A stretch of 64,000 bases of DNA from assembly GCA_002110485.1 (NCBI GenBank), contig MOWL01000067.1:3844001-3908000 (forward strand), read 5' to 3'. The notes under the pieces were generated by a model. The model searched no databases, was not told where the DNA came from, and worked only from the letters and a program-made list of their open reading frames with translations. The stretch comes from Emergomyces orientalis (Eukaryota > Ascomycota > Eurotiomycetes > Onygenales > Ajellomycetaceae). Of this stretch, positions 22,828 through 34,549 are shown in pieces. Position 1 is the first letter of the stretch; each line of letters opens with the position of its first letter. The position numbers and the translations under genes are program-made.

Positions 22828-24457
22828 CTAATTGGCCTTGACCCTGGGGTCCGCAAATGGGTCTGGCCTCACATTCACTGCGTCGATCCTGCCTTCCCCG
22901 AATTGGCGGTAGACCTGCTCCCTAGCTTTCGTCTTGTCCTGTTTGATGGTCAAACAATTGATACCCAGGTAGGTTGTGATCCGGTTGACGACAAAGTAGG
23001 CCCAATGCATGTAAGTGACAAACGCGAACACTAGATATACCCGCAAATACAACAGCTCCAACCACGGGCTAAGGGTAGGGAATCCAAATCTGGGGAGGTT
23101 CCCTAGTATGGCACCGCCCACAAGAGGAGTGATAAGTATTGTCCAGTAGGGGAATGGCTGCCGGGTCAAATGAGCTAGAATGATTTTGGTTGTCATGCGC
23201 CCTATCACAAAGCACATCGTTACCGCGAAGAGCACGAGCCGGTTGTCGCTCAAAAGTGACGAGTACGGCGAATACAGCCAGGACACAGCGGATACAGATG
23301 CAACAATGGCGGGAATCCATTCTAAGAATATGGGTAGGATAGGGAGTTTCTGGCGGTTACGGACTCGTATCACATTGTAGACGCATGCTGGGAAGTGTGC
23401 GGTCAAAAACGAGAAGCCAAGAACGAATACGAAGAGCTCCTGGTAGGTCCAATTTCCGAACAGGTTTGGGTAGCCCAAAGTATCCGCTACCCGGGTTGAA
23501 TAAATATGAGGTCCGTAATAACCAGCCGCTATCATCATCAGAATTCCAATAATCAATCCCTCCGTTGGGCCATTGACATATCCAAGGTATAAGGTGTGGG
23601 TGTGATAGGTCTCCCAGGTCGAAAAAAACATAGGGAGGCACGGGAGAAGCATAGTGAAGGCTCCAATTTTTGTTGAGCCCTGACCCATCGCTGCAACTTG
23701 CAGAAGACTGGCCAAGGTACAGTTCAAGGAGTCAATCCCATGACTGGCGAATTCAAGTTAGATATCGTGGATGTCAAATTGCCGGGCAAGGGAAACGCAC
23801 TCGAATAGTTCTCCCAGTCCGCTGGAGGTGCCCGTCCTCCTCGCTTGTTTCCCGTCGACATTGTCCATCGTTGAGTACCTAGGGGAATAGTCAGCGGCCG
23901 TAACTTTATAATCGCCGTAGAATCCATTGACGAGGTGTCTCACATCCATACCCCCATCGCGAAACTGTAGTATACCCATGCGGGAGCCTATATTATAAAC
24001 AAAGTCAGCATGGAAAATGATATCGGAGCTGCCGGAATATCACGAAGAAGGAGGTTCATACCGGCCCGACAAGATCTGGAACAGCTATCTCCAGCAGCAT
24101 TAGGTTGCCAACAATGAACATAAAGCCGATTAACGTGACCATATTTGGCGCAAGCCACAGCGGTAGTAGTTCGACGAAGGCATTCCACTACCATTGTAGT
24201 TCGTCAGTCTAGACATATAGGAAATAAACAAGGCCGGCATATAGGGGTAGCCGTACGTAATGTTTCAAGATATATCTGGATATGAAGGACTTGTCAACGC
24301 TGGAGTACTTGTAGGTTTTCAAATGTGATAACGCATCCTCGGATAGTGACTCTTGGGCATCTACAGAGAAGAGTGGTGGTGATTAGCCCGGCTTGCACAC
24401 AGCTGAAAGAATACAAGAACTGATAGACATACCAGCAATTTTCCTGAGGAAGTCCAT
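22828..24457 (-). CDS. sn-1,2-diacylglycerol choline/ethanolamine phosphotransferase (CPT1/EPT1 family)
   Basis: Six exons: 24457..24433, 24360..24257, 24187..24062, 23987..23944, 23878..23801 and 23743..22828; introns of 72, 69, 74, 65 and 57 nt; 430 aa. It transfers phosphocholine or phosphoethanolamine from the CDP-alcohol to diacylglycerol, the last step of the Kennedy pathway, in ER/Golgi membranes. The start (MDFLRKIADAQESLSEDAL, then KTYKYSSVDKS) and the family signature D-G-x2-A-R-x8-G-x3-D-x3-D are intact (DGKQARRTGTSSGLGELFD, then HGID). The signature is split by the last intron inside its first C-terminal Asp codon. About eight to ten hydrophobic helices follow. The first exon is only 25 nt. 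Sequence alone does not settle choline versus ethanolamine preference. It is divergent from TAF2. Confidence 0.93.
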
Positions 24458-25095
24458 TGCAGTCGCGGACAGGGCAGAACTATTTAGGCGGAGAATGTGT
24501 CTCAGAAAAGTCCACTCAGTGCATGCTGATACCAATGAAACGGAACAAAAAGAAAGCAAATAATAGGCCCAAGACGTCAACTGTCCTGCACAAGGAGAAG
24601 CAGTGTCACAGAGTCGGACACCGGGATAAAAGATAATTTGACTTTGGGGGAGGGAAAACGTAAACGAAGCTCAACATCGCTCAGGAGAAAGCCGAGGAGG
24701 TCGAATCCCCACGTGACATCCCTGCTTGGCCATCGCGCCGCGCAAGTCGGACGAGGGACGAGTGAAAGGTATCTCCCGCCCAAAAACCACCACAGCTGCT
24801 TCACTCGCTCTCTGGCGCCTGCGCCTTCATTGCAACCTCGATTAACTGTCACTACGCTCCCGGAATTACTGTCATAGCTGTTATATTGTTCCCTCTTTGC
24901 CGTAGCTCGATGCCCGCCCGTTTCTAGTCCCCAAATTCGGCAGCAGCACGACCAGCTGCACGGACACCCGCACTCGAACGATCTCCCTAACCGCTCCTCT
25001 CTTATCGCAGAACAGGCATATCGGTTTTGTGAAGCTGGCTATGAGGTTGCGACACACCCACTGCGCGACCAGCGCCACCTTTGACTGAAGCTACA
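24458..25095. promoter_or_regulatory. Divergent promoter, CPT1 type (-) and TAF2 (+)
   Basis: 638 bp between two start codons facing away from each other. It includes a C/G-richer middle at 24700-24830. On the TAF2 side it carries a 15-codon uORF. I see no strong TATA box on either side. Confidence 0.5.
25041..25088 (+). promoter_or_regulatory. uORF in the TAF2 leader
   Basis: ATG at 25041 opens a 15-codon frame (MRLRHTHCATSATFD) that stops at 25088, eight bases before the TAF2 ATG, in a different frame. If transcribed, it would force reinitiation or leaky scanning. Confidence 0.45.
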
Positions 25096-28000
25096 ATGCC
25101 AGGCGTGGTGGAACCACCAGGCCCTACAGGCGCTGGCTTGGGCTATTCAGTTGTTCACCAGAAGGTCGAGCTTGATTTAGACTTCGTGAACCGGAGTTTG
25201 AAAGGCAGAACAGAGATAACCATCCAGCCACACCACAAGGAACTTAAGATCATCCGCCTGAATTTCCGCCAGGGCGAACTTAAACGTTTAAATGTTAGCG
25301 GAAAGGCACCGACTACAAAATATGCAGACCCGTACGAGTCCTTCCGGTTATACGGCGTCCACCAACATCAGAAACTGTCCAAGAAGTTAGAGCCGCTCCT
25401 CAAAAGCCCCCCAGAACCCGAGCTGATCGTGACAATCCCGAAGTCTGTGCGAATCGATGAGTTAGATCCGTTTTCTGCGGAAGCCCAAACTCAACTTGCG
25501 CTGCGGGCCAGCGGGGGCGCAGATGACGCAGCGGATGGTCAGCTAGGCTCAAAGGCCGCAGAGACCTCATTACCAAAATACACTATGCTGACGGTAAATG
25601 CGGAATTTACGATCAATCGTCCAAGGGATGGTTTGCAATTTGTAGGGGTTGAGATTAGCGATCGCCGTTACCCGCACGCCTTCACGATCAATTCTCTGGA
25701 CCCAATGGGCGGCTGTTGTTTGTTTCCCTGCGTTGAGGATATATCATCAAGATGCACGTGGGATATATCGATACGGTGTCCCCGGACGCTAGGAGATGCG
25801 CTGTACCCGAAAGGGCGCCATTCTCAGGTGTTAAATGGTACAGCGAAAGGGTGGAATGCGCCTGTGAGCAAGCCAGGCATATCTTCTGATGACGAGTCGC
25901 TAGATATGGTCGTGGCGTGTTCCGGGGATCTTACGGATGAAATTATGGATACTAAGGACCATACAAAGAAGACCGTGTCTTTCTCTTGCGCTAGCCCAGT
26001 ATCCGCACAACAAATTGGCTTTGCTGTTGGGCCTTTCGAGTATGTAAACCTTTCAGAGTACCGTGAGAGCGACGAAGATGACCAGCTCGGGCGGAATGCC
26101 GTCCCTGTTCATGCATTCTGTCTTCCAGGGCGGGCGGACGAAGTCAGGAATACCTGTTTACCAATGGCCAAAGCAATCGACTTTCTCTCTCTCAGTTATG
26201 GGTCCTATCCATTTTCCAGCTATAAAATGTGTTTCGTCGATGACCTCCCTTCTTCCGCATCTGCAACGGCTGCATTATCAATCTGCAGTAACCGCATGCT
26301 CTTTCCGGAGGACATAATTGACCCGATCTATGAATCTACCAGATGTCTAGTACACTCTTTGGCCTCCCAGTGGATAGGGGTTAGCATTATACCGAAGGAC
26401 CCAACAGATACCTGGGCGATACTTGGAATTTCTTATTACATCACGGACACATTCATGAAAAAGCTATGCGGAAATAACGAATACAGATATCGGCTGAAGC
26501 AGATGTCAGATAAGGTTTGCGACCTTGACATTTCACGGCCCTCTATCTCCGATATGGGTGCGTTGCTGCGATTAGACCCTTCAGAGGTTGATTTTATAGC
26601 TTTAAAAGCGCCGCTGGTTCTTTACATTCTGGAGCGGAGGCTATCCAAAGCTAGCGGAAAGGCCACCATCTCCCGAATAATTTCTCGAATTTTTCTAAAT
26701 GCTAGAATGGGTGACCTTCCCAACGGTGCTCTGGCAACTTCGTTTCTCCAAAGGACCTGCGAGAGATTGGGACATACAAAGCTTGACCCATTTTTCCAAC
26801 AATGGGTATATGGTGCTGGTTGCCCCCGATTTCTGGCCACCCAGCGGTTCAATAAAAAGAAGCTGGTGGTTGAAATGATGATTCGACAAGTTCAATCCGA
26901 ACAACCAACAGTCCGAGATCTAGAGAAGCCGACGTTTATGAGAGAAGTTAAAGAGGAGATAAAAAACGTATACGCGGGCCCGGTGCAGCATGTATTTACA
27001 GGCTCCATGACCATTCGAATACACGAAGCGGATGGGACACCATATGAACATATCGTTGAAATCAAAGAGGGCGTTACCAAATTCGACATACCGTACAATA
27101 CTAAATACAAACGCCTCAAACGCAATAAGAGGCAGAAAGAGCGCGCAGCTGCCACTTCTGGTATAGATCCAAATGCAGAACTCCAAGACGATGCCTTGCT
27201 ATATTGCCTAGGGGATGTGCTACAATCCGAGGAGGAGATTCAAAAATGGAAACTCGTTGAATGGAGTAAAGAAGATGAGGACCGAATGGGCCAGGAGTCA
27301 TATGAATGGATTCGAATGGATGCCGATTTCGAGTGGATATGTAAAATGTCACTCACAATGCCGGGCTACATGTACCTATCTCAGCTACAACAAGACAGAG
27401 ACATCGTCGCCCAGCTTGAGGTATTTACCCCTCGCGGTCGTTATTTCCAAGAAACTTGCTAACATTTTTACAGTCAATCCAATACATGGCTGCCCAGCGC
27501 GAGCATCCTTTGATATCGACTATTTTTGTACGTACTCTCATGGATCGACGGTATTTCTACGGCATTCGAGCGGCGGCTGCCAGAGCGCTTGTAAAGCATG
27601 CCAAAGATGAAGTCGACTGGATTGGTCTATACCATCTGGAAAGCGCATTCCAAGAACTTTTCTGCTTACCCAGCTCACCCATGACTCGCTCCAATGACTT
27701 TTCGGACCGGGCGGCTTATATTCTCCAGCTCGCCATACCCCAGGCCATTGCACAAGTTCGAGACAATACTGGCAAGACACCTATGAGGGTGAAACGGTTT
27801 CTCTATGATAAATTGAAGTTTAATGATAATTCCAACAATGAGGTATGTCATCACTCTCTCGCCTTGGGCTGCGATACCTGATTACTGATACGATGAGTAG
27901 CTTTCGGATTGTTATTATATTACCGCCCTTATGAAATCCATCTGTGAAGCTTTACTTGGGCGAAAGGAAAGCGAATCCGGCAGCGTCGGTATGGATTTTG

Positions 28001-29056
28001 ATGTTGAAAAGGAATTGGAACGCCAAGCAGAACAACAACTCGATCGAGACTGTATTGCTGAGATCGACCGCTATAGACGAATGGACGAATGGACCAGTTC
28101 CTTCCAGAACATCTACTCGAGAACTGCAATTGAATGCCAGCGACGGCTCATGCAGGCTAACGTTATTGACTTGAATATTATGCAGTTCCTTCAATATACG
28201 AGAGCTGGCGCCTATGAAATGCTTCGTCTCGATGCTTTCAGGATATTGATCGACTTCGACATCTTCCAAAACCCTGAGCTACTCACGTGGTTCATTTATG
28301 TGATGTCTGCGGACCAATCGCCGTGGATTCGACATAATTTGCACATCGCCTTCGGTCGAGGACTTGCTCCCATCGCTTTCGGCGAGCGTAGTGTTGAAAA
28401 GCAACCAGAACCTGCCAACAATTTAATCATCGAACAGGAATCATCTACCGAAGTCCGCCAAGCTAATCTTGCCCGCAAACAAACAGTTCCCGGCGCGTTA
28501 GAAGCGTTGAAACATGAGCTCGAAGGTAACACAACCTTAAAGGAAGCGCTATGGGCGGCGTGCAACTCCCCCGTTGTGGGTTTAGCGGAACTATGCGATT
28601 TCGTAGACATTTGCAGTGTCATATACCACCCCATCGATAAAAAGATGGTCGTTCTCAAATATCCTCGGTACTGGAAATTGGAAAATCGTGGACATGTAAG
28701 ATAATCCCCTCCACCCCGCTAACCAACTCAGTACTGTATGAGCCAAGTTTATCGTTGGACATATGAGAATTAACAAGATTATACAATAGGGTAAACTCCG
28801 GTTTTTCAGGGGAGGCCGTTTCCGTACTGCCCTAGTAACAAAAGGAGGCGCCGCCGCTCCTGCTCCGAACGGTGCACTCAAGAGAAAACGCGAGGAAGGC
28901 GCTCCTCCTCCGCTCAGTCATAAACTCACCCTCAAAGTCCCGAAACTCTCTTTAACATCATCCCCCGCAAACTCGCAACCTACCCCTCAATCAACCACCA
29001 TGCCGAAATTGAAACTGAAGTTCAAACCAGCGGGTTCATCAATGTCCCCTCATTAA
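25096..29056 (+). CDS. TAF2: Transcription initiation factor TFIID subunit 2 (TAF2/TSM1)
   Basis: Four exons, 25096..27420, 27474..27842, 27901..28695 and 28790..29056; introns of 53, 58 and 94 nt; 1251 aa. TAF2 is a core TFIID subunit that contacts DNA around the transcription start (initiator). The N-terminal two thirds have the fold of an M1 aminopeptidase (start GYSVVHQKVELDLDF; PMGGCCLFPCVEDISSRCTW). The zinc site is lost: where the peptidases have HExxH the frame reads HSLASQWIG at about residue 418. That is expected for TAF2 and means no peptidase activity. The HEAT-like C-terminal half follows (SIQYMAAQREHPL..., MDEWTSSFQNIYSRTA). The end is basic and disordered (TMPKLKLKFKPAGSS). I chose ATG 25096 because the frame upstream has no other ATG and family members begin MPG. 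Confidence 0.95.
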
Positions 29057-29665
29057 TGTTACGGCCTTCCATTCCTCCTGTTCCGGTTTTCCTTATTTTA
29101 CTTTTTTATACTGGCTACACATCGCAGGGCTTACTCTGGCAAAACAGTTATTTCCGTTCCGTTGAGGTGTTTGTGATGGATCCTTTTCTTTTTTTCTCCT
29201 ACTTTTATTTTAATTTTTGAAGGGAAGGCCACAGTTATGAGGAAACATGATATTGGCATCGCTTGGTTGTAAACTGTATGGTATTTCTGGAGAGAGAAAT
29301 AAAGAAGAAAAGCGAACTAGGGCGATTTATTAAACACAAGCGTACAAGTGTACGTGATGTATATTACTTGCATTTACACCAGCTTAAGAATCATTAATTG
29401 ACATTTCTTTGACAACCAGCCCATTACTCTGGGCGATCGATCGGGTTTTCATTTGATATGATCTTTTAGTTCAAGATTCAGTTTTTTCATTCCCCCCTCC
29501 CAAAATTTCTCGAAACTCCCAGTACAAAGTTGAAACAAAATTTGAAACGTTACTCGGGCATCGCAATATAGGAAGACATTAATCGAGGGTAAAAAAGGAA
29601 CCACCAGCCCACTTTCTTGCATTCATTAACACGCCAGGATTCTTTTCAGCACATACTGCTGGGTA
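29057..29665. other. Convergent 3' flanks of TAF2 and SmG
   Basis: 609 bp between two stop codons. T-rich stretches after the TAF2 stop (29090-29220) and near 29480-29500 probably belong to 3' UTRs and poly(A) signals. No ORF of interest. Confidence 0.5.
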
Positions 29666-30279
29666 TCATCGATCGCCAATCCGCTCGAGTGCCTATAGGT
29701 GGCGAAAAAAAAGGGGTATTATTAGTTATTTGCTTGTCCTGCATTCCCTCGTAAAAAATGCACGATGGGGGGGTTACTAACCTCGAGCATTACAACAGAG
29801 TTGCCGCGAATGACCTAATCGACAGAGAAGTGAAACAGGTCAGTGTAGGTCATATTGAAAAGATTTTACTCATAAGAGATTAATATAAACACATACCACC
29901 ATGCCTAGGCGCACTTTTTCTCCTCCGTTTTTCTCCTCGACTGCGTCGTCCAGGACTATATTCATGAACACCTGCATTATAGTACCGATATTAGATTAAC
30001 TGGCGTATTTTGTTTGCGACTTCAAATAAAGAGCCATATAGATATCCAAGAAGACCAAAGTAGTCGAAGAAAACGAGGTGTGATGGGAGAACTCGTACAT
30101 CGTAACCGCGAAGAATTCCAATAACTTTGCGGTTGCCGTTAAGTTGAACGAACAACCGCTTTTCCATATACTAGATTGCAAAGGGAGCGTGTTAGTTTCC
30201 ATGTTTTGTTGGGAGGTTGGTATCAAGAGGGATACTTTTCTGGACATACCTTCTTCAATTCTGGCTGGGCTTGAGGCAT
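29666..30279 (-). CDS. Small nuclear ribonucleoprotein G (SmG)
   Basis: Five tiny exons, 30279..30250, 30170..30099, 29971..29897, 29814..29782 and 29692..29666; introns of 79, 127, 82 and 89 nt; 78 aa, the usual SmG length. It is one of the seven Sm proteins that form the ring on U1, U2, U4 and U5 snRNAs in the spliceosome. The Sm1 motif (KRLFVQLNGNRKVIGILRGY, then DVFMNIVLDDAVEE) and Sm2 motif (VIRGNSVVMLEALERI) are complete. More than 60 percent of the gene is intron, and exons 1, 4 and 5 are 30, 33 and 27 nt, so automatic gene callers could easily miss it. It shares a divergent promoter with NTR2, another splicing factor. LSm7 is the nearest alternative, but the N-terminus PQAQPELKKYMEKR is SmG-like. 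Confidence 0.95.
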
Positions 30280-30533
30280 CTTGAGAGAAGTCTGGCTTGT
30301 ATGTATCTAAAGTCCGCTCAGACTGATGCGGTTTGCGAGCTCTGAGAAGGTTGAAGCGGCGCGGGTGCAGGAGTATGGCCGGAACAACAATTTGCCGAAT
30401 GCTGCTCCACTGATATCAGAGCTTGTATGTAGCTTGGACAATGGCGGAATCGCCAACGAAGTGGGCTTCTTTCTCGAATAACTACGTTTTATTTTGGATT
30501 TGCCTGGGTTTTGCCTTATTGGCAGGAGAAAAT
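30280..30533. promoter_or_regulatory. Divergent promoter, SmG (-) and NTR2 (+)
   Basis: Only 254 bp between two start codons facing away from each other, both leading to pre-mRNA splicing proteins, which allows shared control. An in-frame ATG at 30441 could extend the NTR2 N-terminus. Confidence 0.5.
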
Positions 30534-31845
30534 ATGAGCTCTCTCTTTACTAATCGTCGTAAGGCTCGCAAAGTTGGCACGGCGGAAGAAGACGACACGC
30601 AAGATGGCAGCGAGCAAGGTAGGTTCTACTCTTAATATCGCTTATATTATAAGATGCGCGCCGAGGGGAGCTATAGACTGATGTTAAGAAGATCCAGTGC
30701 CAGTCGTCCGGAGACCGAACACAAAACCGAAACAAAAATCAAAATTGCGTCTCTCGTTTGGACCCGGAGCAACTTCTATGGCCGATGATGATGAGGAGAT
30801 GGACGAAGGCGAAGTTATCACTCCTAAGCGGATTGGAGCTAGGAAACACATTAAAGAAAAAAGCGGATTACAGCGGGCATGGGCACCGTCAGGGCCGTCT
30901 GAGAATATACCTCTTCGGGCAAGTCAAGAGGAAGATCGCCCAACTTATAATAAGGAATACTTGAAGGAACTCCGTAATTCCACCCCATCCACCCCAAAGC
31001 AGTCGGGGTCGATACCCTCGAGTGAGGACGAAATAGAAAAGCAGCTAGATATCTCCGCAAAGTTTGGAGAAATTGTACAGGTGTCCGGCCCGTCCATCAT
31101 CCCTACTGATGCGGAGATACGCGAAAAGAAAGAGAGGCGCGCCCGCCTTGCCATGGAACAAAGCCATAATAACGAACAAGATTTTATCTCTCTAGATGAT
31201 GCAGGGGATGACGATTGGTCATTGTCACGAAAGGAGGAGAAAGTAGAAACGAGACTTGTTCGGGACGATGAGGATTTCGCGGAAGGGTTCGATGCATACG
31301 TGGAGGATGGGAAAATAGCCATAGGCAGGAAACAAGAACGTGAACAGCAGAGACGAGAGCGGGCGGAGATGAAAGAACTGATTGACGAGGCCCAAGAGTC
31401 TTCCGAGGCGGACGATTCTGAGGCGGAACGCAAAGCAGCCTATGAAGCTGCTCAAACTCGCGCGGGAATGGACGGTCTACGACGCGCTCAAGAAAACCTT
31501 CTTGCACGACCAAAAACGCCACCTAAAATAACACCTCTTCCTCGCCTTGCGGACAATTTGGCCCGTCTCAGGATCTCCCTCAGCACCATGGAGAACTCAA
31601 AGGTACAGCTTGTCCTGAGGATGGAGGAGCTCCGGAAGGAGAAAATTGAGATATCTACCAGAGAGGTGGAAATCCAAACATTGTTGAAGGAAGCCGGGGC
31701 AAATTATGAGAGACTCAAAGCAGAGGCAGGGCTCAATCCGGATGATAAAAACCTCCTGTCAGGGACTAATGTCCAGGGCGACCGTGGGCTGGAAAACCTA
31801 GGAGAACGCTCTGAACCACCGTCTGAAGATGGGGTTTCAGACTGA
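30534..31845 (+). CDS. Nineteen-complex-related protein 2 (NTR2) domain protein
   Basis: Two exons, 30534..30618 and 30692..31845, with a 73-nt intron (GTAGGT donor, acceptor AAGAAG); 412 aa. In yeast Ntr2 works with Ntr1 and the helicase Prp43 to release the intron and take the spliceosome apart. Family marks are the basic start MSSLFTNRRKARKVG, then VPVVRRPNTKPKQKSKLRLS with FGPG, then an acidic DDDEEMDEGEVITPKR, then DRPTYNKEYLKELRNSTPST. From about residue 100 it is strongly charged and helical, with a C-terminal coiled coil (ENSKVQLVLRMEELRKEKIE). I chose ATG 30534 because it begins the conserved basic motif. The in-frame ATG at 30441 would add a hydrophobic segment not typical of the family. 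The reading frame on the opposite strand is a shadow. Confidence 0.88.
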
Positions 31846-32075
31846 CTGAAGCACAAAAGAACGGTCAATTGCGCGAATGCGATTCCCCCTTGACCTTGTC
31901 CGTTGCTCTTGCTATAGCAGCGATCAAAGAATTATATGACACATAGATACGAAATTCGCGCCTTCCCACGCACTGGACGAACCGCGTTTTCAGACCTCTT
32001 AGAAATGTCATAATGCATTGTAAGATATTCAACCTTGAGGATTTCGTTCGACCTTCACTGTTATTTGAGGGCATC

Positions 32076-34185
32076 ATGATGGCTCGCCCACTATTTCTAT
32101 CATTCAGTCGCGACGCTCTATCCGCCAACTTGCCCACAAGAAAAAGGTAGGCTCCGCCTGTTGATGCAAGTTAAGACGTAATAGCTTGTTAACCCGTTTA
32201 TTAGCAAGCGACGTCGCTGCGTTCCTTGGATTTCATCGCCTCTTGACAAGACGGATGAAGAGCAGCCACGTCTTAGCCATCATGCCGATTCAACTCCCAT
32301 TGAATTGTTCTTCGACCTTTTCTTCGTCGCAAATCTGTCTACATTCACTGCCACCCATGAAATAAATAATCTAGAAGGTTAGGACTGTCGTTTCAAATGA
32401 AGGAATCAGAGGAAAGGAGCTGATACTAGTTTTAAAATAGCGTTGTGGTCCTACGTTGGCTTCCTCAGCATCATCTGGTTTACGTGGCTTCAGGTGGCCC
32501 TGTTCGACATTCGCTTTGCGCAGGATTCCATATTTGAGAGGATTTGCAAAGCTCTGCAGCTTGCGACTATGGTTGGGTTTGCTTCCACTGGTTCCGGCTT
32601 CGCCACGCAAGTCAGCGATGAGAACGTCTGGGCATTTCGTTCGTTGAGCATCCTTCTTGCCTGCAGCCGCCTGTTATTAAGTGTCGAGTATTCAATAGCC
32701 GCAATATTTTTATACCGTGCTATGGAACTGGCTTCGAAAAGGTTACTGTTGATAGTTGTGGTTTTTATCGGAACGGGCGTTATCTACACCGGGGTGAGTG
32801 TGCCACGAACATCTCCTCCGTAAGAACACAACGTTAACGTATTGTTTAGCTCTACTTCGTGATAAATAATAACACGGACACCAGAGGAGAATATGTGTGG
32901 ACTTCTTGGTTAGTGATATTCGCTATTGAAACGCTAGTTATTATGTCAGTTTCGAGTCGGACACCGGGGATTGGCTTCGAAGATACCCATCTCAACGTTC
33001 GAATGGGGCTTCTGACTCTTATAATTATTGGGGAAGGCGTTATCTCCGTAACCAGGATCGTCAACCAGACAGTTGGTTATTCTGGCTGGACAAGGTGGCC
33101 TTTCGTTCATATACTTGGTGTGACTACTGGAGTGGTAAGTTTTTTCCCTAACAGAGGTAGGCGAACATTGTGGTTAATATGTCCATTAGTACCTTTTATG
33201 GCAATCATACTTCGATATTTCGCCTCGTATGAAATACGGACCTACCAACCAACAGATATGGACGCAGCTACACTTCCCTTTTCATGTTATGCTTGTCCTT
33301 CTCTCAGAGGGATCCCAAATTCTGGCCCTGACCTTAGATATATCCCTCAAACTCAAATACTTAAGCAATACCATCTCATTTGCGTGTGAGCCGCCAATCC
33401 CGGACCCGCGCTTTGTTATCGACCTGCTCAACAGCACAATCATGGACATGGACATTGACTATACTGGTGCTCCTGTAGAGCAGCGTTGTATACAATCTAT
33501 CTTGCAGGCTCTTCAAGATAGCCCCCGACTGTGTCCGTCGATTAATGGCCCAGGGTCTCTCACACTTCAACGCTCCCATGACCTGATGGGAAATGTGACG
33601 GCGAGTCTTTTCTCAAGCATGGGGATAACAACACCAGTGGGCGTTGCAGAGAGCGAGAAATTGTTGATGCTGTACTTACGGTTGCTAGGATTTGTGTACA
33701 TATACTATTTTGTTGTCGCGTCCTTTGCCATGTTCATACTCGCCGCTTTTGTTTTCCTTACACAGCGCCATACTGGGAAGATTTACGCATGGGTGGCTAT
33801 CACAACGCGTATTCTGCTTGGCATTATCCTGCTAGGCATGATCACAATGGTGGCGAATTTCCGCCTACTCTACAGTTTTATGACAAACCCGCTAATTATT
33901 TTTACGTTTACGCTGGCATTGCTCGTAGGTGAGTTACTCATCCATCTCATCCTGCACGGATATCCCTGCTCCTCGCTTTCTCTGGTAACAGGACTTGTAC
34001 GACGGAAGCTAATATTCTTGATATGATTCACAGCACTGTTGGTTGACCGAGTGTTGGATTCGATTGCACTGAAAATGGGAAAGCCGAGCAATGATGGAGA
34101 AATAACCGGGATGGACCCATACGTCGTGTTCCAGCTTAGTACTATGACGACTGCTATTTCTAATGACAGTTCTCTTCATTGTTGA
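32076..34185 (+). CDS. LtrA-like (low temperature requirement A) multi-pass membrane protein
   Basis: Six exons, 32076..32146, 32205..32377, 32441..32793, 32850..33134, 33190..33928 and 34034..34185; introns of 58, 63, 56, 55 and 105 nt; 590 aa. The family signature is the early motif STPIELFFDLFFVANLSTFT followed by ALWSYVGFLSIIWFTWLQ, as in the bacterial LtrA family. The chain then alternates hydrophobic helices and loops (LLIVVVFIGTGVIYTGLYFV, WTSWLVIFAIETLVIMSVSS), with RMGLLTLIIIGEGVISVTRI in the middle. A large hydrophilic loop (about residues 340-430) follows, then three or four more helices. Ten or more membrane segments are likely. No biochemical function is established for the family in fungi; transport or sensing is a guess. 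The second in-frame ATG is at 32079. It is convergent with the SDR gene. Confidence 0.88.
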
Positions 34186-34549
34186 CTCGGATCTGCTGGG
34201 GATTGGTGTATGATTTCCTAGAGAAATTAATAATGCCATTTCCTTTAGACAGGTATTTGTGTTCCATGGGGCTCGATCGTTGTTCATTCGAGCCGTACAG
34301 CTGGTATGAATGCTTTTGGATACATCTATATACATTTTTTCATCAAATTAAGATGGTCACACGCCACATTGTGATTTTATCTTATTGCCAGTTAGTTACA
34401 AAGCATTATCGGATTGGCATACTGAAGACCACAGCCCAACGAACTCCAACCCAACCACACACCCGCTGGAGGGCGAAAGGGTTGCGGTAAGAAGTACAGG
34501 AATGATTGTACAGGTAAATGACTCTTTCTTAAGCCACAACTGCAACTAA
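34186..34549. other. Convergent 3' flanks of the LtrA-like and SDR genes
   Basis: 364 bp between two stop codons with T-rich patches. Open frames here are chance extensions. No gene supported. Confidence 0.5.

Noticed and set aside
25081..25095. TAF2 start at TTG 25081
   Set aside because: Non-ATG start. The first in-frame ATG is 25096 and gives the family-typical MPG start.
30441..30533. N-terminally extended NTR2 with a hydrophobic segment
   Set aside because: The extension is unlike the family, and the downstream ATG 30534 begins the conserved basic motif. Kept only as an alternative.
30945..31433. 162-codon minus-strand Ser-rich frame
   Set aside because: Antisense shadow of the acidic NTR2 coding exon.
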